This document shows, in pieces, positions 33,460-41,817 of a stretch of DNA of 64,000 bases. Where the stretch lies: NCBI RefSeq assembly GCF_026340255.1, contig NZ_JAPEPJ010000001.1, positions 4,619,501-4,683,500 of the forward strand, given 5' to 3'. This stretch comes from Streptomyces sp. NBC_01408 (GTDB lineage: Bacteria; Actinomycetota; Actinomycetes; Streptomycetales; Streptomycetaceae). Made by a program: the position numbers and the translations under genes. Under the pieces are notes generated by a model. It saw only the letters and a list, made by a program, of their open reading frames with translations, was not told where the DNA came from and did no database searches. Each line of letters opens with the position of its first letter. Position 1 is the first letter of the stretch.

Positions 33460-33628
33460 CGGGCCGTCCGTCGGGCCGTCCGTCGGAACGGGCGGCGCGC
33501 GGAACGGTCCGCCCGCTCGGGGTCCCGTACGCCCCCGGGCGCCGGAGTCCGCGCCGCGCGGGCGTCCCGGAGCGCCCGTACGCACCTCCGCACGCAGCGT
33601 GACGCACCTGACATCTGGCCTTTCTCGC

Positions 33629-33658
33629 TTGACTGTGTACATGGGAAATCGCCAGGCT
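33629..33658 (+). promoter_or_regulatory. Promoter of the leader peptide/flavin reductase unit
   Basis: TTGACT (33629-33634) and CAGGCT (33653-33658) are 18 bases apart. Six bases separate the -10 from the leader ATG at 33665, so the leader peptide is probably translated from a leaderless transcript. Confidence 0.55.
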
Positions 33659-33664
33659 GGCGCC

Positions 33665-33745
33665 ATGCGGTATGAACTCCTGCTCCATGGACGGGTCCAC
33701 GTGGACCTCGTCCGACACGCGAGCGCGCGCTGTCCGGGTCACTGA
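33665..33745 (+). CDS. Short leader peptide with a C-terminal cysteine
   Basis: A 26-codon frame reading MRYELLLHGRVHVDLVRHAS then ARCPGH. The HVDLVR..SA.C signature is that of short actinobacterial peptides often annotated as putative leader peptide upstream of sulfur and flavin genes. It starts 6 bases after a good promoter, ends 59 bases before the flavin reductase ATG, and has its single cysteine 4 codons from the end. I infer cysteine- or ribosome-dependent control of the downstream gene, in the way cysteine-rich upstream frames act in mycobacteria. It is too short for homology to prove expression, but position and motif agree. Confidence 0.65.
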   Translation: MRYELLLHGRVHVDLVRHASARCPGH

Positions 33746-33804
33746 AGGCCCGACCCGTGATCCCACCAGTGCCCGCGTTCCCCGTGGCAGAAGGAAGCCC
33801 CCTC

Positions 33805-34326
33805 ATGACCGCCCCGACGGCCCAGTACTCCCGATCCAGCGTCGGCCGGCCCGGCACGCCCGAACTGCTGCGCTCCGTGTTCCGCCGGCACGCCGCCGGG
33901 GTCGCGGTGATCACCGCCGCGGACGGCGGCCGGCCGGTGGGCTTCACCGCCACCTCGCTCAACTCGGTCTCCGCGGACCCTCCGATGCTGTCCTTCACCA
34001 TCGGGACCGGGTCCTCCAGCTGGCCCGCGATCCGTGATTCCGAGTACCTCGGCGTCCACATACTCGGCGAGCACCAGCAGGAGCTGGCGGGCCTGTTCGC
34101 CCGCAGCGGCGCCGACCGCTTCGGCCCGGCCACCGGCTGGAGCGCCGGCCCCCACGGGGTCCCGGTGCTGGACGGCGTACTGGCGTGGCTGGTGTGCCGG
34201 GCGGTGGCGCGGGTGCCCGCGGGTGAGCACCGGGTGATCATCGGTGAGGCCGTCGCGGGGGATCCCGCGGGGGAGGGCCGGCCCCTGCTGTACCACCAGG
34301 GGCGCTTCAACGCGTTGCGCGACTGA
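33805..34326 (+). CDS. Flavin reductase-family FMN-binding protein
   Basis: A 173-residue split-barrel flavin reductase. LLRSVFRRHAAGVAVITAADGGRPVGFTATSLNSVSADPPMLSF is the classical FMN-binding opening; VHILGEHQQELAGLFARSGADRF follows, and VIIGEAVAG.P...PLLYHQGRF closes. Such proteins supply reduced FMN to two-component monooxygenases, including sulfonate and luciferase-like systems. GAAGGAAG precedes the ATG at 33805; the longer frame from 33757 lacks a site. A leader peptide lies directly upstream, suggesting control by cysteine/sulfur supply. Confidence 0.87.
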   Translation: MTAPTAQYSRSSVGRPGTPELLRSVFRRHAAGVAVITAADGGRPVGFTATSLNSVSADPPMLSFTIGTGSSSWPAIRDSEYLGVHILGEHQQELAGLFARSGADRFGPATGWSAGPHGVPVLDGVLAWLVCRAVARVPAGEHRVIIGEAVAGDPAGEGRPLLYHQGRFNALRD

Positions 34327-34407
34327 ATCGTGCCTGCTGGGGCGGGTTCGTCCGGCGTTGGCAAGGTCACAGTTCACCGGCCTTGCACCTGGGTGGGACC
34401 CACTGTG

Positions 34408-34419
34408 TACTGACGAGTA
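34408..34419. promoter_or_regulatory. Small dyad upstream of etfB
   Basis: TACTGACGAGTA has 4-base perfect arms (TACT/AGTA), 109 bases before the etfB start. It could be a TetR-type regulator site for fatty-acid oxidation genes; the short arms make this weak. Confidence 0.3.
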
Positions 34420-34527
34420 ACATTCCCTTCGGAGCGCGGGCCGCCCCGACCGGGATCCGCCCGACAAGGCGCCTATGCTGCCTGCACAAGGCGGTACCAG
34501 AAATGACGATGCGGTAGGAGAGCCGGC

Positions 34528-35313
34528 GTGAGCCTGAGGATCGTTGTCTGTGTGAAGTACGTGCCCGACGCCACCGGCGACCGGCAGTTCACCGAGGACT
34601 TGACCGTCAACCGTGACGACGTCGACGGCCTGCTGTCGGAGCTCGACGAGTACGCCGTCGAGCAGGCGCTGCAGATTGCCGATGAGGCCGACGACGCGGA
34701 GATCACCGTCCTGACGGTGGGCCCCGAGGACGCCAAGGACGCGCTGCGCAAGGCGCTGTCGATGGGCGCCGACAAGGCCATCCACGTCGAGGACGACGAC
34801 CTGCACGGCACCGACGTCATGGGCACCTCGCTGGTGCTCGCCAAGGCGATCGAGAAGGCCGGCTACGACCTGGTCATCACCGGCATGGCCTCGACCGACG
34901 GCACCATGGGCGTGCTCCCGGCGATCCTGGCCGAGCGCCTGGGCGTCCCGCAGGTCACCCTGCTCTCCGAGGTCAAGGTCGAGGACGGCACCGTGACCGG
35001 CCGCCGCGACGGCGACACCGCGAGCGAGCGGCTCGAGGCCTCCCTCCCCGCGCTCGTCTCGGTGACGGACCAGTCGGGCGAGGCCCGCTACCCGTCCTTC
35101 AAGGGCATCATGGCCGCCAAGAAGAAGCCGGTTCAGTCCTGGGACCTGGAGGAGCTGGAGATCGAGTCCGACGAGGTCGGCCTGGAAGGCTCCTGGACCG
35201 CGGTCGACTCCGCGGCGCAGCGCCCGGCCCGCACCGCCGGCACGATCGTCAAGGACGAGGGCGAGGGCGGCAAGGCGCTGGCCGAGTTCCTGGCCAGCCA
35301 GAAGTTCATCTAA
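34528..35313 (+). CDS. etfB: Electron transfer flavoprotein beta subunit
   Basis: A 261-residue EtfB. LRIVVCVKYVPDA at the start, NRDDVDGLLSELDEYAVEQAL, the AMP-site region ITVLTVGPEDAKDALRKALSMGADKAIHV, and GTDVMGTSLVLAKAIE are diagnostic. EtfAB collects electrons from acyl-CoA and other dehydrogenases and passes them to ETF:quinone oxidoreductase. AGGAGAG precedes the GTG at 34528. etfA follows after 57 bases with its own strong site, as a conserved two-gene operon. The 201-base upstream region carries a TACT/AGTA dyad and a possible -10 (TATGCT, about 34473). Confidence 0.95.
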   Translation: MSLRIVVCVKYVPDATGDRQFTEDLTVNRDDVDGLLSELDEYAVEQALQIADEADDAEITVLTVGPEDAKDALRKALSMGADKAIHVEDDDLHGTDVMGTSLVLAKAIEKAGYDLVITGMASTDGTMGVLPAILAERLGVPQVTLLSEVKVEDGTVTGRRDGDTASERLEASLPALVSVTDQSGEARYPSFKGIMAAKKKPVQSWDLEELEIESDEVGLEGSWTAVDSAAQRPARTAGTIVKDEGEGGKALAEFLASQKFI

Positions 35314-35370
35314 GAACTTCGGTTCCCCTCTTAGCCCCCAGACACTTCGCAATCGCAGGAGAGCAGTCCC

Positions 35371-36345
35371 ATGGCTGAAGTTCTCGTCTACGTCGACCAC
35401 GTGGACGGCGCCGTCCGCAAGCCCACCCTCGAGCTGCTGACGCTGGCCCGCCGCATCGGCGAGCCCGTCGCCGTCGCCCTGGGCGCCGGCGCGGCCGACA
35501 CCGCCGCGGTCCTCGCCGAGCACGGCGCGGTCAAGGTCCTCACCGCCGACGCCCCCGAGTTCACCGAGTACCTCGTCGTACCGAAGGTGGACGCACTCCA
35601 GGCCGCCTACGAGGCCGTGTCCGCCGGTGGCTCCCTCGCCGCCGTGCTCGTCCCGTCCTCCGCCGAGGGCAAGGAGATCGCCGCCCGCCTGGCGCTGCGC
35701 ATCGGCTCCGGCATCATCACCGACGCCACCGACATCGAGGCGGGTGACGAGGGCCCGGTCGCGACGCAGGCCGCCTTCGCCGCCTCCTTCACCACCAAGT
35801 CCCGTGTCTCCAAGGGCACCCCGGTCATCACCGTCAAGCCGAACTCGGCCCCGGTGGAGGCCGCCCCGGCCGCGGGTGCCGTCGAGGCCCTCGCCGTCAC
35901 CTTCGGCGCCCTGGCGACCGGCACCAAGGTCGTCTCCCGCACCCCGCGCGAGTCGACCGGCCGCCCCGAGCTGACCGAGGCCGCGATCGTGGTCTCCGGC
36001 GGCCGCGGCGTCAACGGTGCCGAGAACTTCCACATCATCGAGGACCTCGCGGACTCCCTCGGTGCCGCCGTCGGCGCCTCCCGTGCCGCCGTCGACGCCG
36101 GCTGGTACCCGCACTCCAACCAGGTCGGCCAGACCGGCAAGTCGGTCTCCCCGCAGCTGTACATCGCCTCGGGCATCTCGGGCGCCATCCAGCACCGGGC
36201 CGGCATGCAGACCTCGAAGACCATCGTGGCCGTCAACAAGGACGCCGAGGCCCCGATCTTCGACCTGGTCGACTACGGCGTGGTCGGCGACCTCTTCGCG
36301 GTCGTCCCGCAGCTGACCGAGGAGATCAAGGCGCGCAAGGGCTAG
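35371..36345 (+). CDS. etfA: Electron transfer flavoprotein alpha subunit
   Basis: A 324-residue EtfA. The N-terminal half ([27 protein letters not shown]) is the EtfB-like domain. The C-terminal half carries the FAD site: [70 protein letters not shown], and the closing [25 protein letters not shown] lies 8 bases before the ATG. It forms the heterodimer with EtfB. A long hairpin terminator follows 24 bases after the stop. Confidence 0.95.
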   Translation: MAEVLVYVDHVDGAVRKPTLELLTLARRIGEPVAVALGAGAADTAAVLAEHGAVKVLTADAPEFTEYLVVPKVDALQAAYEAVSAGGSLAAVLVPSSAEGKEIAARLALRIGSGIITDATDIEAGDEGPVATQAAFAASFTTKSRVSKGTPVITVKPNSAPVEAAPAAGAVEALAVTFGALATGTKVVSRTPRESTGRPELTEAAIVVSGGRGVNGAENFHIIEDLADSLGAAVGASRAAVDAGWYPHSNQVGQTGKSVSPQLYIASGISGAIQHRAGMQTSKTIVAVNKDAEAPIFDLVDYGVVGDLFAVVPQLTEEIKARKG

Positions 36346-36369
36346 TCCCTGACCTGCGCAGATACTGAG

Positions 36370-36410
36370 GCCCGGGGCCGCGTGGTGACACTCACCACGC
36401 GGCCCCGGGC
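36370..36410 (+). terminator. Terminator after etfBA
   Basis: Perfect 19-base arms (GCCCGGGGCCGCGTGGTGA, 36370-36388, and 36392-36410) enclose a 3-base loop and are followed by TGTTT. Confidence 0.88.
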
Positions 36411-36452
36411 TGTTTCCTGCAACCATTGACTAGACAATGACCCATGACTAAA

Positions 36453-36488
36453 TTCTGCTATGCGGATCTAAGATTCCGTGAAGCGGAA
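36453..36488 (+). promoter_or_regulatory. Two IclR-like dyads upstream of the DUF6986 gene
   Basis: TTCTGC-TAT-GCGGAT (36453-36467) and TTCCG-TGAAG-CGGAA (36474-36488) have centres 21 bases apart, two helical turns. The TTCnGC/GCnGAA form resembles IclR-family operators, from memory including the allantoin regulator AllR. They end 16 bases before the ATG, in an AT-rich stretch that includes TTGACT at 36427. Confidence 0.5.
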
Positions 36489-36504
36489 AAGAGGAGAGTG
36501 CACG

Positions 36505-37803
36505 ATGGGTCAGCAGGAAAAGGTGGCGACGAGCCTCGCAGGCGCGGTCAGCGAGGGCATCAGCGCTTCCCTGGCGCCGGTGGACGCGGAACTCGCGCGC
36601 CACTACCCGGGCGACCCCGGCACCCGTCAGCCCATCCACACGGTCTACGTGCCCGGTGACGTCTTCGCCGCCGACACCATCCGCTCCTGGGGCGACCAGG
36701 CCCTCGCGGCCCTCGACGAGCACGCCCCGGACGCCGCCACCTTCGCCAAGGTGCTCGGCATCTCCGACGAGCTGGCCGTACCGGTCTACGACCGTGTCCG
36801 CGCCAAGCTGGCCAGCGAGCCCATCGAGGACCTCCGCGTCGACTTCGAGGACGGCTTCGGCGTCCGCTCCGACGAGGAGGAGGACCAGGCCGCGGCCCGC
36901 GCCGCCCGCCTCGTATCGGAGGCGTTCTCCAACGGCACGAACGCCCCGTACATGGGCATCCGCATGAAGTGCATGGAGTCCAACGTCCGCGACCGCGGCA
37001 TCCGCACCACCGACATCTTCCTCTCCGGCCTGCTGGCGAACGGCGGCCTGCCCGAGGGCCTCGTCCTCACCCTGCCGAAGGTCACCTACGCCGAGCAGGT
37101 CACCGCCTTCGTGAAGCTGCTGGAAGCCTTCGAGACCGCCCGGGGCCTGCGCCCCGGCCGGATCGGCTTCGAGATCCAGATCGAGACCAGCCAGTCCATC
37201 GTCGCCTCCGACGGCACCGCCACCGTCGCCCGCATGATCGAGGCCTCGAAGGGCCGCGCCACCGGCCTGCACTACGGGACCTTCGACTACAGCGCCTGCG
37301 TCGGCGTCTCTGCCGCCTACCAGTCGAGCGACCACCCCGCCGCCGACCACGCCAAGGCGATCATGCAGGTTGCGGCCGCCGGGACCGGCGTGCGCGTCTC
37401 CGACGGCTCCACGAACGTCCTGCCCATCGGCACCACCGAGCACGTCCACGAGGCCTGGAAGCTCCACTACGGCCTCACCCGGCGCGCCCTGGCCCGTGCG
37501 TACTACCAGGGCTGGGACATGCACCCGGCGCACCTGCCGACCCGCTACGCGGCCGTCTTCGTCTTCTACCGCGAGGGCCTCGAGACGGCCGCCGCGCGCC
37601 TGAAGGCGTACGTCGCCAAGATCGAGGGCGACGTGATGGACGAGCCGGCCACCGCCAAGGCGCTGGCCGGCTACCTGGTCCGCGGCCTGGACTGCGGCGC
37701 GGTCGGCGCCGAGGAGGTCACCGCCCTGACCGGCCTGACCCGCGCCGAGCTGGACGCCTTCGCGATCCCGCGCCGCTCGGCCACGCTGACGGCCACCGCG
37801 TAA
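36505..37803 (+). CDS. DUF6986 family aldolase-like protein (HpcH/HpaI, malyl-CoA-lyase fold)
   Basis: A 432-residue TIM-barrel protein of the actinobacterial DUF6986 group, related to HpcH/HpaI aldolases and the malate-synthase/citrate-lyase-beta fold. Metal and substrate motifs are LRVDFEDGFGVRSDEEE (acidic loop), YMGIRMKCME (Arg) and GFEIQIETSQSI (Glu). GAGGAGAG lies 6 bases before the ATG at 36505, so the upstream start at 36478 is rejected. Two dyads in the promoter suggest IclR-type control. It probably splits or condenses a C-C bond of a keto acid or acyl-CoA, with glyoxylate-related chemistry possible; there are no flanking pathway genes to narrow this. Confidence 0.8.
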   Translation: MGQQEKVATSLAGAVSEGISASLAPVDAELARHYPGDPGTRQPIHTVYVPGDVFAADTIRSWGDQALAALDEHAPDAATFAKVLGISDELAVPVYDRVRAKLASEPIEDLRVDFEDGFGVRSDEEEDQAAARAARLVSEAFSNGTNAPYMGIRMKCMESNVRDRGIRTTDIFLSGLLANGGLPEGLVLTLPKVTYAEQVTAFVKLLEAFETARGLRPGRIGFEIQIETSQSIVASDGTATVARMIEASKGRATGLHYGTFDYSACVGVSAAYQSSDHPAADHAKAIMQVAAAGTGVRVSDGSTNVLPIGTTEHVHEAWKLHYGLTRRALARAYYQGWDMHPAHLPTRYAAVFVFYREGLETAAARLKAYVAKIEGDVMDEPATAKALAGYLVRGLDCGAVGAEEVTALTGLTRAELDAFAIPRRSATLTATA

Positions 37804-37854
37804 CCCGCCGGGGCCCGGCCCCGCGCGTTCTCGCACCCGTAGCACCCGTAGCAC

Positions 37855-37900
37855 CCGTAGGGCGTACGCCCCGCCACGCGGCGGGGCGTACGCCCTACGG
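37855..37900. terminator. Long bidirectional terminator with upstream 9-base repeats
   Basis: Perfect 21-base arms (37855-37875 and 37880-37900, containing GGGCGTACGCCCCGCC) enclose ACGC, between convergent DUF6986 and DUF4360 genes. Just before it GCACCCGTA is repeated three times in tandem (37833-37859). Confidence 0.87.
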
Positions 37901-37933
37901 TCGTACAGCGGCCGGCGGTCCGGCGCGCCCGGC

Positions 37934-38584
37934 TCAGCGGACCGGGCATTCCTTCCAGGCGAAGTGGTACAGGCTGCTGAAGCTGCCGTCCGTCGAGTCG
38001 AGCGCCATGAGGCTGGTCTTCGTGGCGTCGGAGGTCCCGACCTCCGCGCGCAGCTCGGTGTTGATGTTGAAGTTCCGCTTCTCCCCGCAGGGCGCGAAGA
38101 CCAGGGCCTCGATCCCCGTGGTGTCGGTCGCCTGCCAGTTGTCGTCGAGCGCCCCCTGGAACCGGTGCGTCCGGTAGGCGGTCTGGCTCATGCCCTGGAA
38201 GTAGTAGCTGGCCTTCTGCGTGCCGACGGCGCCCTCCTGCAGGTTGCCGAAGCCCCGGTAGTCGACCTGGCTGACCGCGTACGTGTAGCCCTGCGGGACG
38301 TTCACGACCAGGGACAGCTGGCAGTTCTTGCGGCCCTCGACCGTGGCCACGTTGCCGCCGGCCTGCGCGATGTACTCGCTGTAGGTCACCGTGAAGGCCG
38401 TGTTGTCCGGTGAGACGGCGACCGCCGCGCTGCCGGGGCGGCAGCCGGAGCCGTTGACGGTGGCGACGTCCACCGTGATCTGTCCGGGGGGCGCGGGCGC
38501 CGGAGCGGCGGCTCCGGCCGGCGGTGCGAACGCGGTGACCAGCAGGACCGTCGCCGATCCGGTGAGAAGCACCGGCTTGAACAT
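37934..38584 (-). CDS. Secreted DUF4360 protein
   Basis: A 216-residue secreted protein: signal peptide KPVLLTGSATVLLVTAFAPPAGAAA, short Pro/Ala linker, then a DUF4360 beta-sandwich with four cysteines (SGCRPGS, RKNCQLSL, FAPCGEKR, WKECPVR) likely forming two disulfides. Conserved pieces are TYSEYIAQAGGN and YTYAVSQVDYRGFGNLQEGA. Function unknown; such proteins are small extracellular proteins of actinomycetes and fungi. GGGAT lies before the ATG at 38584. The terminator after its stop is shared with the DUF6986 gene. Confidence 0.85.
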   Translation of the reverse strand: MFKPVLLTGSATVLLVTAFAPPAGAAAPAPAPPGQITVDVATVNGSGCRPGSAAVAVSPDNTAFTVTYSEYIAQAGGNVATVEGRKNCQLSLVVNVPQGYTYAVSQVDYRGFGNLQEGAVGTQKASYYFQGMSQTAYRTHRFQGALDDNWQATDTTGIEALVFAPCGEKRNFNINTELRAEVGTSDATKTSLMALDSTDGSFSSLYHFAWKECPVR

Positions 38585-38772
38585 GGGGGATCCCTTTCTC
38601 GGACTGGCGGGCCCCGCGTGATGTGGGGCCCGTGCCGCCCCCGGCCGTGCGTGGGACGCGCACCGGAGGGACGGGATTCAGCCTGTGAGAAGGGCGGCGT
38701 GCGCGCACCCGAGGGTGGGCCGTCTGGCGCAGCGGACGGCCGGGGTGGGCCGTGTCCGGGGAGACCGCGCGA

Positions 38773-39810
38773 TCAGCCCGCGGGCGGGAACTCCCCCGAG
38801 CCGCGCGGGATCAGTCGCGTCGGGAGTTCGATCCGCGCCGGCGGGAGGTCGGCCCCCGCGAGCCGCTGGAAGAGCCGGTCCGTGGCCACCCGGCCCAGCG
38901 CCGCCGCGTCCTGGGCGACCACCGTGACCCCCGGACGCAGCAGGTCCGCCAGCTCGAAGTCGTCGAAGCCGACCAGGGCCACCGGGCGCTCCCGCGCGGC
39001 CAGCACCCGTACGACCGTGACCGTCACCCGGTTGTTGCCGGCGAAGACCGCCGTGACCGGCTCCGGGCCCGACAGCATCTCCACGGCCGCCGCCGAGACC
39101 CGCCCGGGGTCCGTCGAGCCGAGGGACACCCAGGATCCGGCCACCGGCAGGCCCGCGTCCGCCATCGCCGCGCGGTAGCCGCGCAGCCGCTCCGTCGCCG
39201 TGTGGATGCGGGGGTGGTCGCCGATGAAGCCGATCCGGCGGTGGCCGCCGGCGATCAGGTGGGCGACCCCGTCACGGGCGCCGCCGAAACTGTCCGACAG
39301 CACCACGTCGGCCTCGATCCGGCCGGCCGGGCGGTCCACGAACACCGTGGCCACGCCCGCCCTCATCTCCGGCTCCAGGTAACGGTGGTCGTCCCCGGCC
39401 GGGATCACGATCAGCCCGTCCACCCGGCGCGCGCACAGCGCCAGCGCCAACTCCCGCTCCCGGTCCGGGTCCTCGGCACTGGAGCCGTTGATGAGCAGCG
39501 CCCCGTGCGCCCGCGCCACCTCCTCGACCGCCCGGTTCAGCGGACCGTAGAAGGGGTCGGCGAGATCCTCAAGGACCAGGCCCACGGTGGCGGTACGGCC
39601 CTTGCGCAGCACGCGGGCGCTGTCGTTGCGGCGGAACCCGAGGGCCTCGATGGCCTCCTGGACCCGCTTCTCCGTGTCGGGAGTGACCCCCGGCTCGCCG
39701 TTGACCACCCGCGACACCGTCTTCAGGCCCACACCGGCCCGGGCCGCCACGTCCTTCATGGTCGGCCGGTTGCCGTAGCGGTGCTCGGACGGGCGGCGGC
39801 TGTGAGGCAC
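38773..39810 (-). CDS. LacI-family regulator
   Basis: A 345-residue LacI/GalR repressor. The DNA-binding head TMKDVAARAGVGLKTVSRVVNGEPGVTPDTEKRVQEAIEALGFRRND is standard with the hinge NDSARVLRKGRTATVG. The sugar-binding domain has FVDRPAG, GHRRIGFIGD, FAGNNRVTVTVVRVL and ALVGFDDFELADLLRPGVT. GGAGG lies 9 bases before the GTG at 39810. No sugar transporter or glycosidase gene is adjacent; the divergent neighbour is the kinase-Nudix gene. The effector is unknown. Confidence 0.92.
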   Translation of the reverse strand: MPHSRRPSEHRYGNRPTMKDVAARAGVGLKTVSRVVNGEPGVTPDTEKRVQEAIEALGFRRNDSARVLRKGRTATVGLVLEDLADPFYGPLNRAVEEVARAHGALLINGSSAEDPDRERELALALCARRVDGLIVIPAGDDHRYLEPEMRAGVATVFVDRPAGRIEADVVLSDSFGGARDGVAHLIAGGHRRIGFIGDHPRIHTATERLRGYRAAMADAGLPVAGSWVSLGSTDPGRVSAAAVEMLSGPEPVTAVFAGNNRVTVTVVRVLAARERPVALVGFDDFELADLLRPGVTVVAQDAAALGRVATDRLFQRLAGADLPPARIELPTRLIPRGSGEFPPAG

Positions 39811-39949
39811 GGCGGGGAAACCTCCGGAGATAACGTGACACGGCTCTGACCTTGAGGATAAGCACTCGGCTGATAGTTGGGTTTCCGTGGCAGGGTGGGG
39901 CGGGCAAGCCATTGGGGGCTCCGGACGAGCCATGGGGAGAGGGGTAGAC

Positions 39950-40987
39950 GTGATTCTCTGGATCAACGGCACATTCGGCGCCGGGAAGACCAGCACGGCC
40001 CGCGAACTGATCGGACTCATTCCGGACAGCACCCTGTTCGACCCGGAGCTCATCGGTGACGCGCTGCGCGGACTGCTTCCGCGCAAACGGCTCGCGGAGG
40101 TCAGCGACTACCAGGACCTGCCGAGTTGGCGGCGTCTGGTGGTGGACACCGCCGCGGCGCTGCTCGCCGAGGTCGGCGGGGTGCTCGTCGTGCCGATGAC
40201 CCTGCTCAGGCAGGAGTACCGGGACGAGATCTTCGGCGGGCTGGCGGCCCGTCGGATAGCCGTGCGGCACGTGCTGCTGACCCCGGCGGAAACGATCCTG
40301 CGGCAGCGGATCGCGACACGGGAGGAACCGGGCGCTCCCGAGGACGTGGACCTCCGGGTGCGCCAGTGGGCCTACGACCACATCCCGGCCTACCAGCAGG
40401 CCCTCGGCTGGCTCACCGCCGACGCACACGCCATCGACAACGGCGCGCTGACCGTGCGCGAGACGGCGGAGCGGATCGCCGAAGCCGTCCGCACCGAGCA
40501 GGCCGGGGTCTGCGACATCGTGCAGACCCCGGAACCGACGCGGGAGACGGTGGCAGCCGGGGTCCTCCTCTTCGACGAGCAGGACCGGGTGCTCCTGGTG
40601 GATCCGACGTACAAGCCGGACTGGGAGTTCCCGGGCGGGGTCGTCGAAGCGGGCGAGGCACCCGCGCGGGCCGGCGTACGGGAGGTCGCGGAGGAACTGG
40701 GCCTCGTACTGGACCGGACCCCCGACCTGCTCGTGGTCGACTGGGAAGCCCCGCAGCCGCCCGGCTACGGGGGACTGCGCCTGCTCTTCGACGGCGGCCG
40801 CCTCCCGGACACGGCGGCGGCCCGGCTCCGGCTCCCCGGCCCCGAACTGCGCGCCTGGCGCTTCGTCACGGAGGCCGAGGCCGCCACCCTCCTCCCGCGC
40901 CACCGCTACGAACGCCTGCGCTGGGCCCTGCGCGCCCGCGAGCGCGGCCGGCCCCTGTACCTGGAGGCGGGCAGCCCGGTCGGCTGA
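39950..40987 (+). CDS. P-loop kinase domain fused to a Nudix hydrolase
   Basis: A 345-residue fusion. The N-terminal half is a small-molecule kinase-like P-loop fold: Walker A GTFGAGKTS (8-16), then FDPELIGDALRGLLP, LVVPMTLL and ILRQRIATREEPGAPEDVDLRVRQWAYDH. The C-terminal half is a Nudix domain with a perfect box GGVVEAGEAPARAGVREVAEELGL (about 229-252, matching GX5EX7REUXEEXGU). The GTG at 39950 has GAGAGGGG 5 bases upstream. It could phosphorylate and then process, or salvage, one nucleotide-like metabolite. The kinase part resembles AAA/tunicamycin-resistance-like proteins. No operon partners. Confidence 0.83.
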   Translation: MILWINGTFGAGKTSTARELIGLIPDSTLFDPELIGDALRGLLPRKRLAEVSDYQDLPSWRRLVVDTAAALLAEVGGVLVVPMTLLRQEYRDEIFGGLAARRIAVRHVLLTPAETILRQRIATREEPGAPEDVDLRVRQWAYDHIPAYQQALGWLTADAHAIDNGALTVRETAERIAEAVRTEQAGVCDIVQTPEPTRETVAAGVLLFDEQDRVLLVDPTYKPDWEFPGGVVEAGEAPARAGVREVAEELGLVLDRTPDLLVVDWEAPQPPGYGGLRLLFDGGRLPDTAAARLRLPGPELRAWRFVTEAEAATLLPRHRYERLRWALRARERGRPLYLEAGSPVG

Positions 40988-40996
40988 AGCACGGGC

Positions 40997-41695
40997 TCAG
41001 GGAGCGGTGTCCGCCGCGACCTTCGCGAGCGCGGCGGCCGTGTCCGCCGTCAGGGGGTCGCCGTGGCCGAAGCAGGCGACGGCGGGCGCCAGCGCCGCCA
41101 GCCGCCGGAAGGAGTCCACCGCCCCGGCCCGGTCCACGTTGAAGACGCCCAGCATCAGCGGGCCGACGGCGGCGACGCAGTCCCCGGTGAACAGCACGCC
41201 GTGGTGCGGGAGGTGGACGCCGATGCTGCCGTCGGTGTGGCCCGGGGCGTGCACCACGTACGCCCCGTCCCCGAAGCCCAGCGCCTCCCCGTCCTCCACC
41301 TCCTGGTCGACCGGGGTGGGCGGGGCCTCGGGGACCACCGTCAGGGCGTGCTGGTACAGCGGGACCTCCCAGTCCAGCAGCACCGGTTCGGGCACGGGCC
41401 GCTCGCCACGGATCACGGGCGCGTCCAGCCGGTGGGCCAGTACGCGCGCGCCCCAGCGGGCGGCGAGCTCACCGGCCGCGCCGATGTGGTCGCCGTGGCA
41501 GTGCGTCAGGACGATCCGCTCCAGCCTCTCGGGCTCCAGCCCGAGGAAACGTATCGCCCCCTCGATCTCGGAGGCGGACTCGGCGTTGCCCGCGTCGATC
41601 AGGGTGAGGGCTTCGCCGTCCTGCCAGAGATAGGCCTGGCCGATGGGGAAGCGGAGCATGTGGAGCCGGTTCGGGAGTACTTCGACAAGATCCAT
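40997..41695 (-). CDS. MBL-fold metallo-hydrolase
   Basis: A 232-residue metallo-beta-lactamase-fold hydrolase without signal peptide. The metal motif is HCHGDH (65-70), with further ligands in YVVHAPGHTDGS, VLFTGDC and FGHGDP. It resembles the glyoxalase-II-like cytoplasmic group that splits thioesters or lactones rather than a beta-lactamase. The start is ATG 41695. It ends 9 bases from the stop of the convergent kinase-Nudix gene. Confidence 0.88.
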   Translation of the reverse strand: MDLVEVLPNRLHMLRFPIGQAYLWQDGEALTLIDAGNAESASEIEGAIRFLGLEPERLERIVLTHCHGDHIGAAGELAARWGARVLAHRLDAPVIRGERPVPEPVLLDWEVPLYQHALTVVPEAPPTPVDQEVEDGEALGFGDGAYVVHAPGHTDGSIGVHLPHHGVLFTGDCVAAVGPLMLGVFNVDRAGAVDSFRRLAALAPAVACFGHGDPLTADTAAALAKVAADTAP

Positions 41696-41751
41696 GCGGC
41701 GAACCTACGCACGGCCGGACACCTGGTGCACGGGACTTCGCCGGGAGCGCG

Positions 41752-41784
41752 GTACGCCCAGAGCGCACTGCGCCCTGGGCGTAC
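41752..41784 (-). terminator. Hairpin terminator after the dipeptidase gene
   Basis: GTACGCCCAG (41752-41761) and CTGGGCGTAC (41775-41784) are perfect arms around a 13-base loop, 33 bases past the stop. Confidence 0.65.
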
Positions 41785-41817
41785 ACACGACCGCAGCAGG
41801 CGGTCGGCGGCGGGTGG

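Noticed and set aside
33739..36426. An 895-codon reverse-strand frame over the flavin reductase and etfBA
   Set aside because: Shadow of highly conserved forward genes; repeats of GGGEGG-type composition only.
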